The position numbers and the translations under genes were made by a program. The notes under the pieces were generated by a model, which worked only from the letters and a program-made list of their open reading frames with translations, was not told the DNA's origin and made no database searches. Positions 21,626 to 22,292 of a stretch of 22,292 bases of DNA are shown here, in pieces. Within the stretch, counting starts at the first letter, position 1. Each line of letters opens with the position of its first letter. The stretch comes from Haloarculaceae archaeon (lineage in GTDB: Archaea; Halobacteriota; Halobacteria; Halobacteriales; Haloarculaceae): contig JAHENO010000227.1 of NCBI GenBank assembly GCA_018609945.1, positions 1 to 22,292 of the forward strand. The letters are read 5' to 3'.

Positions 21626-22292
21626 CTACGTGCCGTGCTGCCAGGAGTCCATGTACTCCCGCTGGGTGTCGGTGAGGTCGTCGATCGCGATCCCCTCGGC
21701 TGCGAGTTTCGTCTCGGCCACCTCCCGATCGAGGTCGTCGGGGACGTCGTGGACGCCCGCGTCGTACTCCGCGCCGCGTTCGACGAGTTCGCGGACACAG
21801 ACCGCCTGGACGCCGAAACTCTGGTCCATCACTTCGATGGGGTGGCCAAGCGAGATGGGCGTCGCGAGATTCACGAGGCGCCCCTCGGCGAGGACGTGCA
21901 GCCGACGGCCGTCGGGCATCTCGTAGGCCATCATGCCGTCGCGGGCCTCGTAAGTATCTACCGCGAGCTCGGCGAGCGCGTCGAGGTCGATCTCGACGTC
22001 GAAGTGGCCGGCGTTGGCGAGCACGACGCCGTCTGCCATCCGCTCGAAGTGCTCGCGCACGATCACGTCCCTGTTGCCGGTCGTCGTGACGAACACGTCG
22101 CCCTCGCGGGCGGCCTCGGCCATTGGCATCACGTCGTAGCCCTCCATGTGGGCCGCAAGCGCCCGCCGGGGATCGACCTCGGTGACGACGACGTCGGCGT
22201 TCTGCCCGCTAGCTTTCCGGGCCACGCCCTTCCCGCAGTGGCCAAAGCCCGCGACGACGACCGTCTTGCCGGCCCACGAGAGGTTGGTCGTC
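21626..22292 (-). CDS. ahcY: S-adenosylhomocysteine hydrolase, C-terminal part
   Basis: The reading frame runs off the window edge, so the N-terminal substrate domain is missing and about 222 residues remain. The enzyme splits S-adenosylhomocysteine into adenosine and homocysteine, keeping methyltransferases free of inhibition. The NAD-binding Rossmann motif GFGHCGKG is visible at fragment residues 15-22, followed by VTEVDPRRALAAHMEGYDVMPM and the NAD/active-site segment TTTGNRDVI. NAGHFDVEID and a C-terminus ending in SWQHGT fit archaeal AHCY. It lies 85 bases upstream of the prenyl synthase gene on the same strand. Confidence 0.95.
   Translation of the reverse strand, partial: TTNLSWAGKTVVVAGFGHCGKGVARKASGQNADVVVTEVDPRRALAAHMEGYDVMPMAEAAREGDVFVTTTGNRDVIVREHFERMADGVVLANAGHFDVEIDLDALAELAVDTYEARDGMMAYEMPDGRRLHVLAEGRLVNLATPISLGHPIEVMDQSFGVQAVCVRELVERGAEYDAGVHDVPDDLDREVAETKLAAEGIAIDDLTDTQREYMDSWQHGT

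Overview
This 22.3 kb window is chromosomal DNA from a halophilic archaeon (class Halobacteria). The evidence is high GC, strongly acidic proteins rich in Asp and Glu, an archaeal information-processing gene set (aIF1, aIF5A, pelota, SRP19, Gar1), a Tat lipoprotein with a twin-arginine motif and lipobox, and TATA-like promoters 24-30 nt upstream of start codons without Shine-Dalgarno sites. No rRNA, tRNA, insertion sequence, CRISPR array or prophage was recognised. The gene set fits the Haloarcula/Halomicrobium side of the class, but the genus is a guess.

Layout. 1-2.2 kb: the 3' end of an EngB-type GTPase, then aIF1 and CspA on the minus strand, then a cis-prenyl diphosphate synthase (uppS). 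2.3-4.4 kb: a coupled pair, Hsp20 and a UbiB/AarF kinase-like protein with a C-terminal membrane hairpin. 4.5-5.7 kb: aIF5A overlapped by an agmatinase-like gene, a pairing tied to (deoxy)hypusine formation in haloarchaea. 5.7-7.9 kb: an unrecognised zinc-finger/acidic-linker protein and pelota. 8.2-12.5 kb: a minus-strand TAXI-type TRAP transporter operon (binding lipoprotein, DUF1850 protein, fused permease). 12.7-14.7 kb: an MBL-fold hydrolase, a HAD hydrolase and a pyridoxamine-oxidase-like flavoprotein. 14.9-16.4 kb: a 38-residue C2H2 zinc-finger gene missing from longer-ORF calls, and an enolase-superfamily sugar-acid dehydratase. 16.5-17.0 kb: SRP19 and Gar1, overlapping. 17.0-18.5 kb: a tandem winged-helix regulator coupled to a lipoate ligase/octanoyltransferase-family gene. 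18.5-20.4 kb: an NfeD-like protein and an SPFH/stomatin protein. 20.5-22.3 kb: a trans-prenyl diphosphate synthase and the C-terminal part of S-adenosylhomocysteine hydrolase.

Most genes are ordinary housekeeping functions. The least explained structure is a pair of 82-bp palindromic elements in opposite orientation on either side of pelota (69 of 82 positions identical by eye), which look like a non-autonomous mobile or regulatory repeat. Secondary points are inverted repeats centred on the TATA boxes of the TRAP operon and of the mini zinc-finger gene, a Tat-signal-like N-terminus on the lipoate-gene regulator, and a LipM-like cysteine in the ligase-family protein. I do not see a clear new multi-gene defence or mobile system.
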